From Pelobates cultripes (taxonomy: Eukaryota > Chordata > Amphibia > Anura > Pelobatidae): a stretch of DNA of 64,000 bases. A program made the position numbers and the translations under genes. Shown one piece after another: positions 32,695 through 44,552 of the stretch (its first letter is position 1; each line of letters begins with the position of its first letter). The notes under the pieces were generated by a model, which saw only the letters and a list, made by a program, of their open reading frames with translations, ran no database searches and was not told where the DNA came from. The DNA is taken from NCBI GenBank assembly GCA_933207985.1, contig OW240912.1:235586829-235650828 (forward strand), written 5' to 3'.

Positions 32695-34449
32695 ATTTTA
32701 TTTTTTTTATAATTCTTTATTTTTGTGGTGCAGAGACATACATACAAGTTTGTACTGGCATAATAGAGAAGGCATATATGACAACGTAGATACATCGCTT
32801 ATGTCAGAGACTACTGCACGCAATTTTTTTAATTTTTTTTAAGAAAAGTATAACAAGTCATGACATCAACCTGTCATAGAGTAAAAATTAAGTTTAGTAG
32901 GTGAGTAGTAGGTAGTAGTTGCAAAACTAGTGAGATGAAACGGTATGTCAGTAGTAGAGTGATAAAGGCAAATACATTGCAGATTGATATACCACTGGGC
33001 ATAAACATAGACTGCGAAAGAGCTGTCCGCATATAGCATGTTATATTATGGTGGTAACTAGCTTAGCCTATGCCTGATGCATAATGCTTAGTGATCAAGG
33101 GAAAGCGATCCCAGGTGTCCCGCTGAACTGTGCCCCTGCAGCCCCTAGCTGTGCCACAGACTATTATACTCATCTCACAAGTCTCTATGTGAGTCGCAAG
33201 TTGGGCTTGACCTCGTGGCCTGGTTCCAGGCTTCTGTATGGCATGGTAAGTAGGAGCCTTCTGAGGGTGTGAGCGGTGGGTCAGGGTCCCATGATGGATC
33301 GTGTCCCAGGTAGGTGATGGCGATGGCACTCAGCAGGACAAGACTGCGTCAGGGTCTCGTCCAGCTGGTCTCAGCTTGGCCTTGCCTTGCCGTGAATCTC
33401 GTGGGAGCGAAGCTGCTGTGGTAGGCCTCTCCACTCGGTGGGTCCAGTCAGGTAAGGTGGTAGCGTGGGAGTTGCAGGCTGCTTGTATCCAAAAATCCCA
33501 ACACGGCTCATCAAATCTGGCCTTGACTCTCTGCACCCAGTCCTGGATCCCTGGTTCCACTTGATGCAATGGATGTCCCAGCATGGTGGCCATCTTGAAT
33601 TCACAACATGTTTTTGGCAACACGGAACTCAAATTGTCCACTGTAATGTAGTGAGTATACCCAGCGGGGACCGGGATAACCCCTACCATTCCAAAGGTGG
33701 GGGCGACAGGGCTTTGGTAGGTTCCTTGTGAAATGCGCAACTTCGAGCAGGAGATCTCCCAGCTGTTAGGTCGGCAATCCTGTTAGGCAGATTAGGTGTG
33801 CAGGAATGATAATTTTGGGGCTGTCAATGTTTCCCTTTATTCGGGATACTTGCTCTGCGTAATTCGGAGTCTTCTGACATCTCAAAAATGCAATTTTAGC
33901 TAGTTTAAAGGACCACTCTAGGCACCCAGACCACTTCAGCTTAATGAAGTGGTCTGGGTGCCAGGTCCAGCTAGGATTAACCCATTTTTTTTATAAACAT
34001 AGCAGTTTTAGAGAAACTGCTATGTTTACAAATGGGTTAATCCTTCCTCCAATTCCTCTAGTGGTTGTCTCATTGACAGCCGCTAGGGGCGCTTGCGTGA
34101 TTCTCACTGTGAAAATCACAGTGAGAGCACGCAAGCCTCCATAGGAAAGCATTGTAAATGCTTTCTTATGCGACCGGCTGAATGCGCGCGCAGCTCAGCC
34201 AAATGGGAGGTTCGGAGGAGGAGGGCTCCCCGCCCAACGCTGGAAAAAGGTACTTTTTTACCCCTTTCCTCTCCCCAGAGATGGGCGGGAGGAGGACCCT
34301 GAGGGTGGGAGCACCCTCAGGGCACTATAGTGCCAGGAAAACGAGTGTGTTTTCCTGGCACTATAGTGATCCTTTAAGGCTTGCTCAGACAGGAGCTTCT
34401 GGAAAACACATCTTGTCAGCATGAGAGTCAGGCCCCGTCCTCTCCCCTC
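32695..34449 (-). mobile_element. Short L1-like retroposon with TSD, host to a MITE
   Basis: CCCAACCTTTTT is duplicated at 32683-32694 and 34450-34461. The plus-strand left end is T-rich with AATTCTTTATTTTTGTGG, a minus-strand LINE 3' end similar to 19664. The 5' end at 34449 is G-rich on the minus strand. Open stretches (for example 33330-33740) show no clear RT or ORF1 blocks. A family A MITE sits inside at 33905-34377. The insertion is itself inside a hAT-like repeat (GCAGTGGTTCCCAACC). Confidence 0.6.
33905..34377. mobile_element. TTAA-flanked MITE, family A (copy 2)
   Basis: TTAA at 33905 and 34374. The ends are AAGGACCACTCTAGGCACCC and GGCACTATAGTGATCCTT. The interior hairpin CCAGACCACTTCAGC...GTGGTCTGGG is present. 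Confidence 0.8.
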
Positions 34450-34462
34450 CCCAACCTTTTTT

Positions 34463-36225
34463 TAACTTGTGTACCCCATTGGCAGCCCATTTTCAGAAAT
34501 ACTAACCCTCATATTAGCAAAATGTTTGTTAATCATATTATTGCTTTTAATTCAGCTTTTTATGTTTTTCTCTGCCCCATCTATCCTTTTTCTCTGCCCT
34601 AGATTACCCTGCATCTCCTCTTCCTTAGGCTTTCGATTCGTCTCCTCGGCCTCAGGCTCCGTGTGTGTATGTGTAAAGAGGCGAGAAATGAGACATTTCC
34701 CATAGAGATGCATTGATTCAGTGCATCTCTATGAGTAGATGCTGATTGGCATAGTGCTGCGTTTTGCCGCGCTTGCACATTAGCCTGTAATGCATTCCTA
34801 TGGGAAAGCATTGGATTTGCTGAAATCGTCAATTGTGATGATTTCAGCCAAGGTAAACACAACAGTAATCTTTAGTGGCTATGTGGCTTGGAGTGTTCCT
34901 TCAACACTGTCAAGCATTAGTGATAAATTATATATTGCTTTAAGAAATGTTAAATACTTGTCTAGATGATTTTGCCTAGAGAGGTAAAAAAATGTTTTCA
35001 TTGGCCCTGGAGAAGGGGTTGGTTTTAAGACATTCAGGGGTGTGTTTCTGCTCAAAAGGTTGAGAAACGCAGTTGGTGTTCCAGGCAAGATTTTGGTTTC
35101 CTTTGTGATATTTTTTTGGGTTGAAGGGCACAGTACTGTGAATTTAGCCAAATAAAAATTCTAGTGGCAAAATTGTAACAATTATTACATTACAAATATT
35201 GGAGAATATTTCCAAATCCGCTATATAAGCCTCAGTTTTGTTATTAGGATTTTAATTTATTACAATTCAAAGATTGTCCCTGTCAGTTATTTTTGTGGTT
35301 CATTCAATGCAAACTCATGTCATCATACGGGTGATTGCCTCTTCATTTAAAATATCTGTCTGCTATAGATATGAATAGGGAGTTAACCTCCAATAGTGGT
35401 TTCGAATCTACTCTATCTTTGTACAAATACTATGTTTCTTTACAGTTCTTCAGTTCATATTGAGGAATATGTGTCCTTCCTGGAAAAAACACTCCTGTAA
35501 CACAGTGCTTGGTTGACATTTGATGTTTGAAGTACCTTGTGTTTGACTAACTTGAGTAGCCCTTTTTATTCTTGGTTTCAATAATATTTCAAGTTGCATG
35601 GCAATTGTAGTTTAGCAACAATAATTTGACAACTAAACTTCACATGATGGTGATTCCTGTGACAAAAATTCAATATATACTTATTTTGAATACTAATGTG
35701 CGTACACTTTTGAACAGTAGTCTTAAAGACGCGGGCCATATCCAGCCCCCAAATACTTTAATGTTGCATGGGGCCACCCATCCTAGAATAGAAAGGTATG
35801 TCCTGGGTATACATCTATGTTTTGGACTGTTGGCAACCTGGTCTGTATCAGACCTTTATTTGCTGTGGCTGAAGAGGCTGGATAACCTGAGAACTTCATT
35901 TCATTGCGCTCTGTGCTTCTGGCAGCATCATTAGCAAAGTTCTCTGACTTGGTGTGCCAGTTCTTCAGTGAGTGACTGGAGCACACAGTGCAGACTAGCA
36001 GCCTCCATTGAGACCCTGTCCATGCTACAGGGAATGGGGGTATATTAAATTTGCACAAAGTTGTGTGGGGGTGTGTAGCTGTCTGTGTATGGGAAGACTG
36101 CTTTATTTTAATGGAAACACCTCAGACATGTATATACCACCTACGTGCTTATCTCTAAAAGTATGTGTGGAATTAATGTCTCCTAAAACATTTGAAAGAC
36201 ATACATTGAGTCTGAAACATTGCTT
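34463..36225. other. ankfy1 intron 1, mixed repeat fragments
   Basis: 34690-34910 resembles the interior of family B MITEs (paired GAGATGCATTGATTCA and TGCATCTCTATGAG segments). 35725-35790 has a hAT-like end (CGGGCCATATCCAGCCCCC). No coding sequence was recognised. Confidence 0.35.
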
Positions 36226-36426
36226 TCCAGAGAAAAGGCAGTATTTACATTGCCCCCTAGGGACACCTCCAAGTGGCCACTTTAGCGACTCCACGCTCTG
36301 CATGGAGACACTGAACTTTCCTCATAGAGATACATTAATTCAATGAGTGGGTGCTGATTGGCTAAAACAGCGTTTGGCTCCACCCCATCCCACCTCCTTG
36401 CCAAGTTAAGCCAATCCAATGCTTTC
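36226..36426. mobile_element. Family B MITE, left part
   Basis: MITE-like sequence with the paired GCCAATCCAATGCTTTC segment. It is interrupted at 36427 by a hAT MITE and resumes at 38374, ending at TTAA 38582-38585. Confidence 0.5.
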
Positions 36427-38373
36427 TAGGGATCGACCGATATTGTTTTGTTTTTTTAAAGCCAATACCGATAATCTTTGAACTTTCAGGCCGATTGCCG
36501 ATATTCTGTACATTTGCCTTTTTGAAAAAATAAACTATTTCTAAAGGTAAATGCACAAAATATACATGCCACATGTAGTGAATGCAGTGTGTTTAGACAG
36601 GGGAGCTGTGTGTTTGTGTAATGGATGCAGTGTGTGTTTATGTAGTGTGTGTGTGTGTAGTGGATGCAGTGTGTGTGTGTGTGTAGTGGATGCAGTGTGT
36701 GTGTTTGTGCAGTGTGTGTGTGTGTGTGTAGTTTGTGCAGTGTGTGTGTGTGTAGTGGATGCAGTGTGTGTGTGTAGTGGATGCAGTGTGTGTGTTTGTG
36801 CAGTGTGTGTGTGTGTGTGTAGTGGATGCCAGTGTGTGTTTGTGCAGTGTGTGTGTGTGTGTGTAGTGGATGCAGGTGTGTGTTTTGTGTAGTGTGTGTG
36901 TGTGTAGTGGATGCAGTGTGTGTTGTGTAGTGTGTGTGTGTGAGTAAGATTAGGTGTGTGTGTTTGTGTAGTGTGTGTAGTGGATGCAGTGTGTGTGTTT
37001 GTGCAGTGTGTGTGTGTGTGTTTGTACGGTGTGTGTGTGTGTGTGTAGTGGATGCGGTGTGTGTGTTTGTGCAGTGTGAGGTGTGTTTGTGCAGTGTGAG
37101 TGTGTGTGTTTGTGTAGTGGATGCAGTGTGTGTGTTTGTGTAGTGGATGCAGTGTGTGTGTTTGTGTAGTGTGTGTGTGTGAGTGGATTACGGTGTGTGT
37201 GTAGTGGATGCAGTGTGTGTTTGTGTGGTGTGTGTGTGTGTGTAGTGGATGCGGTGTGTGTTTGTGTAGTGTGTGTTTTGTGTGGAGTGTGTGTGTGTGT
37301 GTAGTGGATTACGGTGTGTGTTTGTGTGGTGTGTGTGTGTGTGTGTAGTGGATGCGGGTGTGTTTGTGGTGTGTGTGTGTGTGTAGTGGATCACGGTGTG
37401 TTTGTGTAGTGTGTGTGTGTGTGTAGTGGATCTGGTGTGTTTGTGTGGTGTGTGTGTGTGTGTGAGTGGATCTGGTGTGTTTGTGTAGTGTGTGTGTGTA
37501 GTGGATGCAGTGTGTTTGTGTGGTGTGTGTGTAGTGGATGCGGTGTGTGTTTGTGTGAGTGTGTGTGTGTAGTGGATGCAGTGTGTGTTTGTGTAGTGTG
37601 TGTGTAGTGGATGCAGTGTGTGTTTGTGTAGTGTGTGTGTGTAGTGGATGCAGTGTGTGTTTGTGTAGTGTGTATATAGTGAATGCAGTGTGTGTTTGTG
37701 TGTGTGTGTGTGTGTGTTTGTATAGTGTGTGTGTATATATATAATGAATGCAGTGTGTGTGTGTTTGTATAGTGTGTGTATATATATAATGAATGCAGTG
37801 TGTGCGTGTGTTTGTGAAGGGATGTAATTTGTGTAAAATGGGCAGGAGGGGATGCATTTTTATTTTAATTGTATTTTTAATATATGTTTGATTTTTTTTT
37901 TGATTTTTTTTATCTGCAGTGTTTTTTTTTTCTTTTAATTTTATTATGTATATGCTTTTATTTTTGTCCACCCTCCCTGCTTGTTTCCTGGCCAGGGAGG
38001 GGAGGATATTGCAGTCCCTGGTGGTCCAGTGGCGTGTACTGCGTACTGAGCAGTGGGGGGGCCGGCAGCAAGCAGTTACTTAACCTCCCAGCAGCTCCCT
38101 TCAGCTCCCCAGTCTAACTCTTGCGGTTTGCGTGCCGTGTGGAGCGTTGCTATGGGACTGCCGAGATTTGACATGGGAGCTGTAGGGAGCTGCTGGGCGG
38201 TAAGTAACTGCTTGCTGCCGGCCCCTCCAGGACCGCCGGGCTTGTAATGAACTTGTCGGTCCTGGTATGTATTATCGGCAATATCGGTATCTATATTGGC
38301 CGATTCCAATATTGCCAAAAATACTGAAAATCGCCCGATCGTATCGTTAAAACCGATAATCGGTCGATTCCTA
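36427..38373. mobile_element. GT-carrying hAT MITE, copy 2 (expanded)
   Basis: 8-bp TSD ATGCTTTC (36419-36426) and ATGATTTC (38374-38381), one mismatch. The ends are TAGGGATCGACCGAT and ATCGGTCGATTCCTA. About 1.2 kb of the 1.95 kb is a GT-rich minisatellite (36590-37830; units around GTAGTGGATGCAGTGTG), against roughly 0.15 kb in copy 1. The flanking unique blocks match copy 1. Confidence 0.8.
36590..37830. repeat. GTGGATGCAGTGTG minisatellite inside hAT MITE
   Basis: Variant units of GTGTAGTGGATGCAGTGTGT with variable GT runs. Numerous open frames here are by-products of the repeat. Confidence 0.9.
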
Positions 38374-38585
38374 ATGATTTCCCTATAGGTAAAGCATTGG
38401 ATTGGCTAAAAATTGGAAATTCTGATGTCATCAAGGGCGGGGACAGCATCTGCAAACCCGCACGGCGCTGGACATAAAGTGAATTTTAACATTTTCGAAG
38501 GGAGGAAAGCCACCTAAATGGTGGATTAAACATTATAGGGTCAGCAATACATGTTTATGTCCCTGACCCTATAGTGTTCCTTTAA
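38374..38585. mobile_element. Family B MITE, right part
   Basis: Continues the element interrupted at 36427 and ends with TGACCCTATAGTGTTCCTTTAA. A self-complementary segment (TATAGGGTCAG...CTGACCCTATA) is present. Confidence 0.6.
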
Positions 38586-38593
38586 AATATCAA

Positions 38594-38659
38594 CTGGGTG
38601 TGTAGATCTTGGGCAGCTTGTTTAATTGAAATATTGTTTGTAAATGTATCCCGTAAATT
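38594..38659 (+). repeat. 66-bp inverted-repeat arm (left)
   Basis: Inverted copy of 39744-39809 with about one mismatch over 66 bp. It begins CTGGGTGTGTAGATCTTGGG. No transposon family was recognised. Confidence 0.85.
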
Positions 38660-39223
38660 AAGCCAAGAATGGTCAAGAATCCACGAATGTATCTTTTATT
38701 GAATGCTGGCATCTTAACACAACTTTTATTCAAGCACATTATCTCTCTAGTAGCTATAGCTATATTTTAGTTGTCAGATCAAATCCCCCTCCCCTGACAA
38801 ATGTTACTTTGCTAGGCATCCATAAATTTTAAATAAAAATTAGTTATTTAAAGGAACACTCTGGTTACCAACAAAAATGTTATGCTTTTGGTAATAATTA
38901 GCTGAATTTTTAAACCTTTGCTATTATTGAAGTTTTATTTTAATTACAGATGTATTTAACTTACAATAATAGCCTGTATACTAAAAAGTTAATTGTGTTA
39001 CAAATGCATTATTTATATTTAATTAACTCATTCGTTTTATTCATAATATTTTATTGTTCTGGTGAATATACAAATTTTATGTTTTTGTTTATCTGCAAAA
39101 CTTATCAAGAAGAGTAATCACTAGTTGTTTAAAGTTTTACTGTCGCCTGTAGGACCTTGTCTGTGACATGTCTGCTTGTGTATTGGTGGCCGAGGAAAAA
39201 GCAGATAGAGAGATCTACTTACC
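38660..39223. other. Sequence between inverted arms
   Basis: AT-rich. A TTAA-MITE-like end (AAAGGAACACTCTGGTTACC) starts near 38848. No ORF of note. Confidence 0.35.
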
Positions 39224-39677
39224 TTAAAGGACCACTATAAGCACCCAGACCACTTCAGCTTAATGAAGTGGTCTGGGTGCCAGGTCCCTCTAGGATAAAC
39301 CTTTTCTGCTGTAAACATAGCAGTTTCAGAGAAACTGCTATGTTTACAAATGGGTTAATCCAGCCTCTAGTGGCTGTCTTATTGACGGCCGCTAGAGGCG
39401 CTTCCACGCTTCTCACTGTGATTTTCACAGTGAGAAGACGCCGGCGTCCATAGGAAAGCATTGAGAATGCTTTCCTATGAGACTGGCTGAATGCAGGCGC
39501 AGCTCTTGCCGCGCATGCGCATTCAGTCGATGACTGCAGAAGAAGGAGATTCCCCAGTGCCGATGGAGCCCGGCACTTTAAAAAGGTAAGATTTTAACCC
39601 CTTCCTCACCCTAGAGCCCGGTGGGAGGAGGGCCTTGAGGGTGGGGGCACCCTCAGGGCACTATAGTGGTCCTTTAA
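39224..39677. mobile_element. TTAA-flanked MITE, family A (copy 3)
   Basis: TTAA at 39224 and 39674. The ends are AAGGACCACTATAAGCACCC and GGCACTATAGTGGTCCTT. The interior hairpin and the GTGAAAATCACAGTGAG-like palindrome (39413-39436) are shared with copy 2. Confidence 0.8.
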
Positions 39678-40280
39678 GGTGATAACCTTAGCTTAATGAA
39701 GCAGTTTTTGTGTATAGATCATGCCTCTGACGTTTCACTGCTCAATTTACGGGATATATTTACAAACAATATTTCAATTAAACAAGCTGCCCAAGATCTA
39801 CACACCCAGTCATTTAGGAGTTAAATCGCTTTTGTTTCTGCTTACGCAGCCGTAGACTCACCTCCTCTGACTGTGATTGACACAGACTGAATAAAAATGG
39901 TTTTATTTTAAATCAGATGTAACTTACTCTACAAGTTATCAACTGCTCTGTAAATTGAACTTTAATCACAAACAGGAGGCTCTTGCAGGGTCTAGCAAGC
40001 TATTAACAGAACAAGAGATAAGAAATTCTGAATTGAACAGAATTTGTAATAAAGGAAATTTAAACATTAGATAACTCTTTACAGGATGTGTTTAGGACAG
40101 CTGCGTGAGCCACATGCAGGGAAATGTGACTTGGGCTGCATAAATAAAGTGATTTAACTCATAAATGGCATAGAAGGGCATTATCTATACACCAAAACTG
40201 CTTCATTAATCCAGACTTGTGGCCCAGCATGCTTACAAAGTTACATGACTTCCTTAGCCTACAATTAAAATGCAGCCTAT
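39678..40280. mobile_element. Family C MITE, truncated
   Basis: Matches 63355-63911 in blocks (TAATGAAGCAGTTTTTGTGT, then ATAGATCATGC, then GGAGGCTCTTGCAGGG). The 5' end is missing at the family A border, and the right inverted arm (39744-39809) interrupts it. Confidence 0.55.
39744..39809 (-). repeat. 66-bp inverted-repeat arm (right)
   Basis: Reverse complement of 38594-38659. It replaces a short segment of the family C MITE between CTGCTCAATT and TTAGGAGTTAAAT. Confidence 0.85.
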
Positions 40281-40296
40281 CCAAAAACGCAATCAG

Positions 40297-42530
40297 GAGG
40301 GGGCGGGGCCGGGCCGCCGAGCGGAGCGGCAGCCATCTTCGCTAGCTCCTGCATCGTGCCGCTAAAAAAAGGCAATTTTCTTACCTCCGATGCCCAACAG
40401 AACCCGGGAAAACGTGAGGTGCACGAGGAGGAACCCGCCTGTTGTCGGGCGAAGCCGGTTGCTGGTGGATCGTGACACGCTGCGGACACATGCACCCGGG
40501 CCTAGTTGTGGAGACCAACAGGACGGAGGTCTGATGAAACACAAGCACATGTTAAAGGGGGGCCCGGCCCCGCTCCCCCCCCCCTGGGCCGGTGGGGGTT
40601 GTCCTGGCCCATGAGTCCCTGCTTCGGCGACACCCAAGGGGATCAGAAGGGGTCGGGAGTGCTGGCGGCCTCCCACCCAGTAAAAGGAACTGCTACACAA
40701 ATTCACTGCAATGCAAGCATGTCAGGGGAGACTCACCTTCATGGAGCGGCTTCCCCGCATTGCTTCGATGGCCCCAACAGCTGTTTCCCTGCAGAGGGAT
40801 ACCCTGGGCGGCCTGCCCCCTGGAGAAGTACCAGTCCCTGCCTTTGGGTTTCGGGGGTGGCCCAGGGGAGATTGTCCCTGCCGCAGTGAGTCCTGTGGGA
40901 CGGGAACGCACAGACCTTTCCGGTGTACCGGTGACCGTGAGGAAGGTGCCCCAGTCCTAAGTGTGTGGCCGGCGCCAGGTGAGACATGAGGGTCCAAGTG
41001 CTTCACAGAGGCTGAAGTGGTGCTGGGGAGGTGCAGGAGACAGTCAGAACCTGGACTCTAGGTGTGGAGGGTCTAGGGGACAGATTTGGACTTTGAGTGC
41101 CCACGGCACCACAGAACGCTAAACCGGCGGGATGGGTCAGCCCCAGGGAGGACTGATGGAGGACAGGCATGCTTGAAGGCCTATGGGGGCAACCACGGAG
41201 GTAGCTCACTTATGGTGCAATTGACACTGCTCTCCTTAACCTATTATCTGCAACGACACAGCGCAGCATGTTCCTACTCCCCATGAAGTGACTCACTTTT
41301 TCCCATCACTGTTGGCAGCAAATGCACTATGACACATCTGCAACCTATGTTTAGGTTATAAAAATCTTGTTTGCCTTCAAATACCTGCATGGCATAACTA
41401 ACCACTGTCTACATCAGATTGCACGTTATGTGATGGACATCTCCATTGAAATTACATTCGCCTGTTTATACATTGCTTCACTTACATTGCATAATACTAC
41501 TAGCCTCTGTTATAGTTCTTACAGTTGATTTCCAATTTTTTTTTTTTTGCACTCGTTGTTGCAGGCCTATGCCAAAATTCATTATACACAGTTAAGAGAC
41601 AAACGGCTTCAGCGAACATAGGCTGCATGTTAGCCATAGTAATCAAATTACTGGCAAACCAAATACGAATATGGCATGTGACACAACTTATATTGGAATT
41701 GTCTATAGGATGACACAAGTGGCTTTAGCAAGCACATACGACATCGGTGCCCTATGGTACCCAGAAGCTATATGGTACGATGCTGTAGTTAGTTATCCAT
41801 CCACTGACCCATATTAAACATATGATTGAAAGGCAAAGTTTACTTAATGGCATAGGGTTACATATACTGAAAGCTTTACCACAGGCTTAGTTAGACACAA
41901 TTTGACCGCATAGTGATATATTAGGCCCCATCTTGAACTCAGCCGACGCAGAGGAAGGAGAAGGGGGAAAGAAAAAAAGAGAAGAAAAAAAAAGGGAAAA
42001 AAAAAAAGAGAAAGGGAAAACATATTTAAAGTGTACCACATTATAGGGCTATAACATGCTATGATAAACTTGTACAACTTACATTGGAATTGTCTATAGG
42101 ATGACACAAGTGGCTTTAGCAAGCACATACGACATCGGTGCCCTATAGTACCCAGAAGCTATATGGTACGATGCTGTAGTTAGTTATCCATCCACTGACC
42201 CATACTAAACTTATGATTGAAAGGCAAAGTTTACTTAATTACATAGGGTTACATATACTGAAAGCTTTACCACAGGCTTAGTTAGACACAATCTGACCGC
42301 ATAGTGACATATTAGGCCCCATCTTGAACTCAGCCGACGCAGAGAAAAAAAAGAAAAAAAAAAAGGAAAACATATTTCAAGTGTACCACATTATAGGGCT
42401 ATAACATGCTATGATAAACTTGTACACATAACTACTCATGTTTTTCCATAACAAATGCATTGTTTACGTTATATCCCCTGCGTGGGAAAACTGCTTCTTG
42501 TGTTGACCTCAATAAAAACAGATTTAAAAC
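40297..42530 (+). mobile_element. ORF-poor L1-like retroposon with 14-bp TSD
   Basis: AAAAACGCAATCAG is duplicated at 40283-40296 and 42531-42544. The 5' end is very GC-rich (GAGGGGGCGGGGCCGGGCCG) with AGCCATCTT, like a LINE 5' UTR. The 3' end is A-rich (CAATAAAAACAGATTTAAAA). Several frames are open in the GC-rich part (for example 40592-40960), but none shows ORF1 or RT blocks. It is non-autonomous, probably mobilised by an L1. Confidence 0.65.
41685..42426 (+). repeat. Tandem duplication, two units of about 350-390 bp
   Basis: The unit starting at the GGAATTGTCTATAGGATGAC block recurs with an offset of 391 bp (41695 and 42086). Both units share the AAGCTATATGGTACGATGC and GCCCCATCTTGAACTCAGCC blocks and end at an A/G-rich tract followed by GCTATGATAAACTTGTAC. 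The A/G tract is shorter in unit 2. Confidence 0.9.
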
Positions 42531-42620
42531 AAAAACGCAATCAGTCCTTTCAAATACTTTCCAGAGCAATTGTACACCAAAAATCTTCTATTTCTCCCTC
42601 TGAAACACAACACACAGAAT

Positions 42621-43205
42621 TAGGGATTGACCGATTATCGGTTTTACCGATATTGTTGGCCGATATTCTGTATTTTTGGCAATATCAGTATCGGCCAATA
42701 GAGATACCGATATTGCCGATAATACATACCAGGACCGTCGGGCTTGTCCTGGAGGGCCCGCAGCAAGCTGTTACTTGCCTTCCCAGCAGCTCCCTTCAGC
42801 TCCCATGTCAAATCTCGAGAGCCCCGCGGCCTCAGAGCGTTTCCACGGGGTACCATGGCAACGCTCCGCGCGTCACTAAGGCCCGCCAGATTTACACAGG
42901 GAGCTGCTGGGAAGGTAACAGCTTGCTGCGGGCCCCCACAGTTCTTAACAAGCCACCGGACCACCAGGGTATACTATATCCCCCTCCTTGGTAAGAAGCA
43001 GGGAAGGGGGACTAAAAGAAACATTTAAATATTAAAAAAAAATAATAATTAAAATAAAAAAATGCCCCCCCATTTTACAAAAATTACATCTCTACATAAA
43101 CACACACACACACACACACACACTGTATTATATACACACACTACACACACACACACACACACACTCTGCATTATATACACACACTACACAAACACACATA
43201 TTTGC
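42621..43205. mobile_element. GT-carrying hAT MITE, copy 3 (inverted, truncated)
   Basis: Begins TAGGGATTGACCGATTATCG after CACAGAAT. The order of blocks is reversed relative to copies 1 and 2 and ends in CA-rich repeats (43100-43200). The far terminal repeat is missing. Confidence 0.7.
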
Positions 43206-43679
43206 ATGTTCAATGAAGGTTCATCAACTACAATCTATACAAATAATTGTATCTTGCAGCATTACCATCATCATTGCTGTTACTGGTCATAACACTTGAG
43301 ATAAAAAAGTAATACTAACTTTTGAGTGTAGTGTTTCAACACCTTGTATTGTCAATGCTTAAAAAATAATATAAATAAAAACGAGACCCTTCTTTAAACA
43401 ATATACCCCCTTACTGTTAATCTGCCTAGTTATCCCTTCTGGACACTATCCTAAGCTATGTGCGCCCTGCGGCAGTTACTTGACAACTGGCTGTGCAGCT
43501 TTGATACAACTGTGGGTGCATCCACAGCACAATCTTTTAAGGGGCACTGGAGGATTATTTAATTGCAGTACAGCAAAATTATTGGTCAAAACAAACAAAA
43601 CCATAAGAACAATATTGCATTTTTTTTTTTGTGGAGCACTAGAAAGTATTGGTCACAACAATAACATTTATTCTACACA
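43206..43679. other. ankfy1 intron 1, unassigned
   Basis: No recognisable feature. Confidence 0.35.
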
Positions 43680-44040
43680 TTACTGCATCACATAAGTAGA
43701 GCACAAAAGATACATCTGTGTATCACAGAGCTTCTTCACTATTCAAACTTACAGAAATGTTCACAAGACTATCACAAAGCAACCCCAGCAATAAAACTCT
43801 CAGTAATGAGCAATGTGCATGAGTGCATCACAGAGCTCTGCCACATTAGCACCTACATTCATGCACACTGTACTACTGTATCATAGAGCTCCACCTACAA
43901 TAAAACTCACATGCAATGTGCATGAGTGCATCACAGAGTTCCTCAAGGGAAAAAAAAAAATCACAGTAAGGGGCTGCAAGCAATAAGTCTCCCAGTTATG
44001 TGCATCAATGCATTACAGAGCTTCCTCACCAGTAAAACCT
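43680..44040. repeat. Degenerate tandem repeat
   Basis: About five imperfect units sharing CAATAAAACTC, ATGTGCATGAGTGCATCACA and GAGCTCC-like blocks. Unit length is roughly 60-75 bp. Confidence 0.7.
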
Positions 44041-44078
44041 TAGATTGCAAATGGCCACTATTAGGCCAGGTGTCAATG

Positions 44079-44552
44079 TTAAAGGAACACTATAGTGTCG
44101 GGAATACATACATTTATTACTGACACTATAGTGTTTAACTATTAAGGTTTCTGGCCCCCTCAAGTGGGAAATGTGCTTTTACTCACCTTTTTCTCATACC
44201 GTGATAATCTCAGCCACTTGAATGCTTTCCCATAGAAAAGCATTAGGAGGCTATTGCACATTAGCTGCAAAACACAACGCTGCACAAAACAGCATAGTCT
44301 CATAGAGATGCATTGAATCAATGCATTTCTAAGGGGAACATACAGTGCTTCCTTGCAAAGCGTGGAGATGCTGAATGCTAGTAGATTGGAAACACCTGTA
44401 GTAATCTTAGTGACTGCCAGTAGTGATCTAAACACTGCCTTTTATCTGAAAAGGCAGTGTTTACACTGCTCAGGCTGCAGGGCCAAGCTATGGACACAAC
44501 AAGTACATTAAGCTGTAGTGGTTGTGGTGACTATATATATTGTCTCTCAAAG
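44079..44552. mobile_element. TTAA MITE, family B-like
   Basis: Starts at TTAA (44079) with AAGGAACACTATAGTGTCGG and has an immediate inverted segment (GACACTATAGTG). The right end (GTGGTGACTATATATATTG) has lost its TTAA. Interior paired GCATTGAATCAATGC block. Confidence 0.55.

Noticed and set aside
33330..33740. 136-aa minus-strand frame as a host gene
   Set aside because: It lies within a retroposon bounded by TSDs, with no known domain or splice sites. Left as part of that element.
36551..37971. Open frames up to 220 aa across the GT/CA repeat region
   Set aside because: By-products of the minisatellite inside the hAT MITE. The composition is a repeat of two or three residues.
40390..41209. 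Overlapping open frames in GC-rich sequence (up to 127 aa)
   Set aside because: GC-rich DNA has few stops. Frames overlap on both strands and show no conserved domain; the region is the 5' part of an L1-like retroposon.
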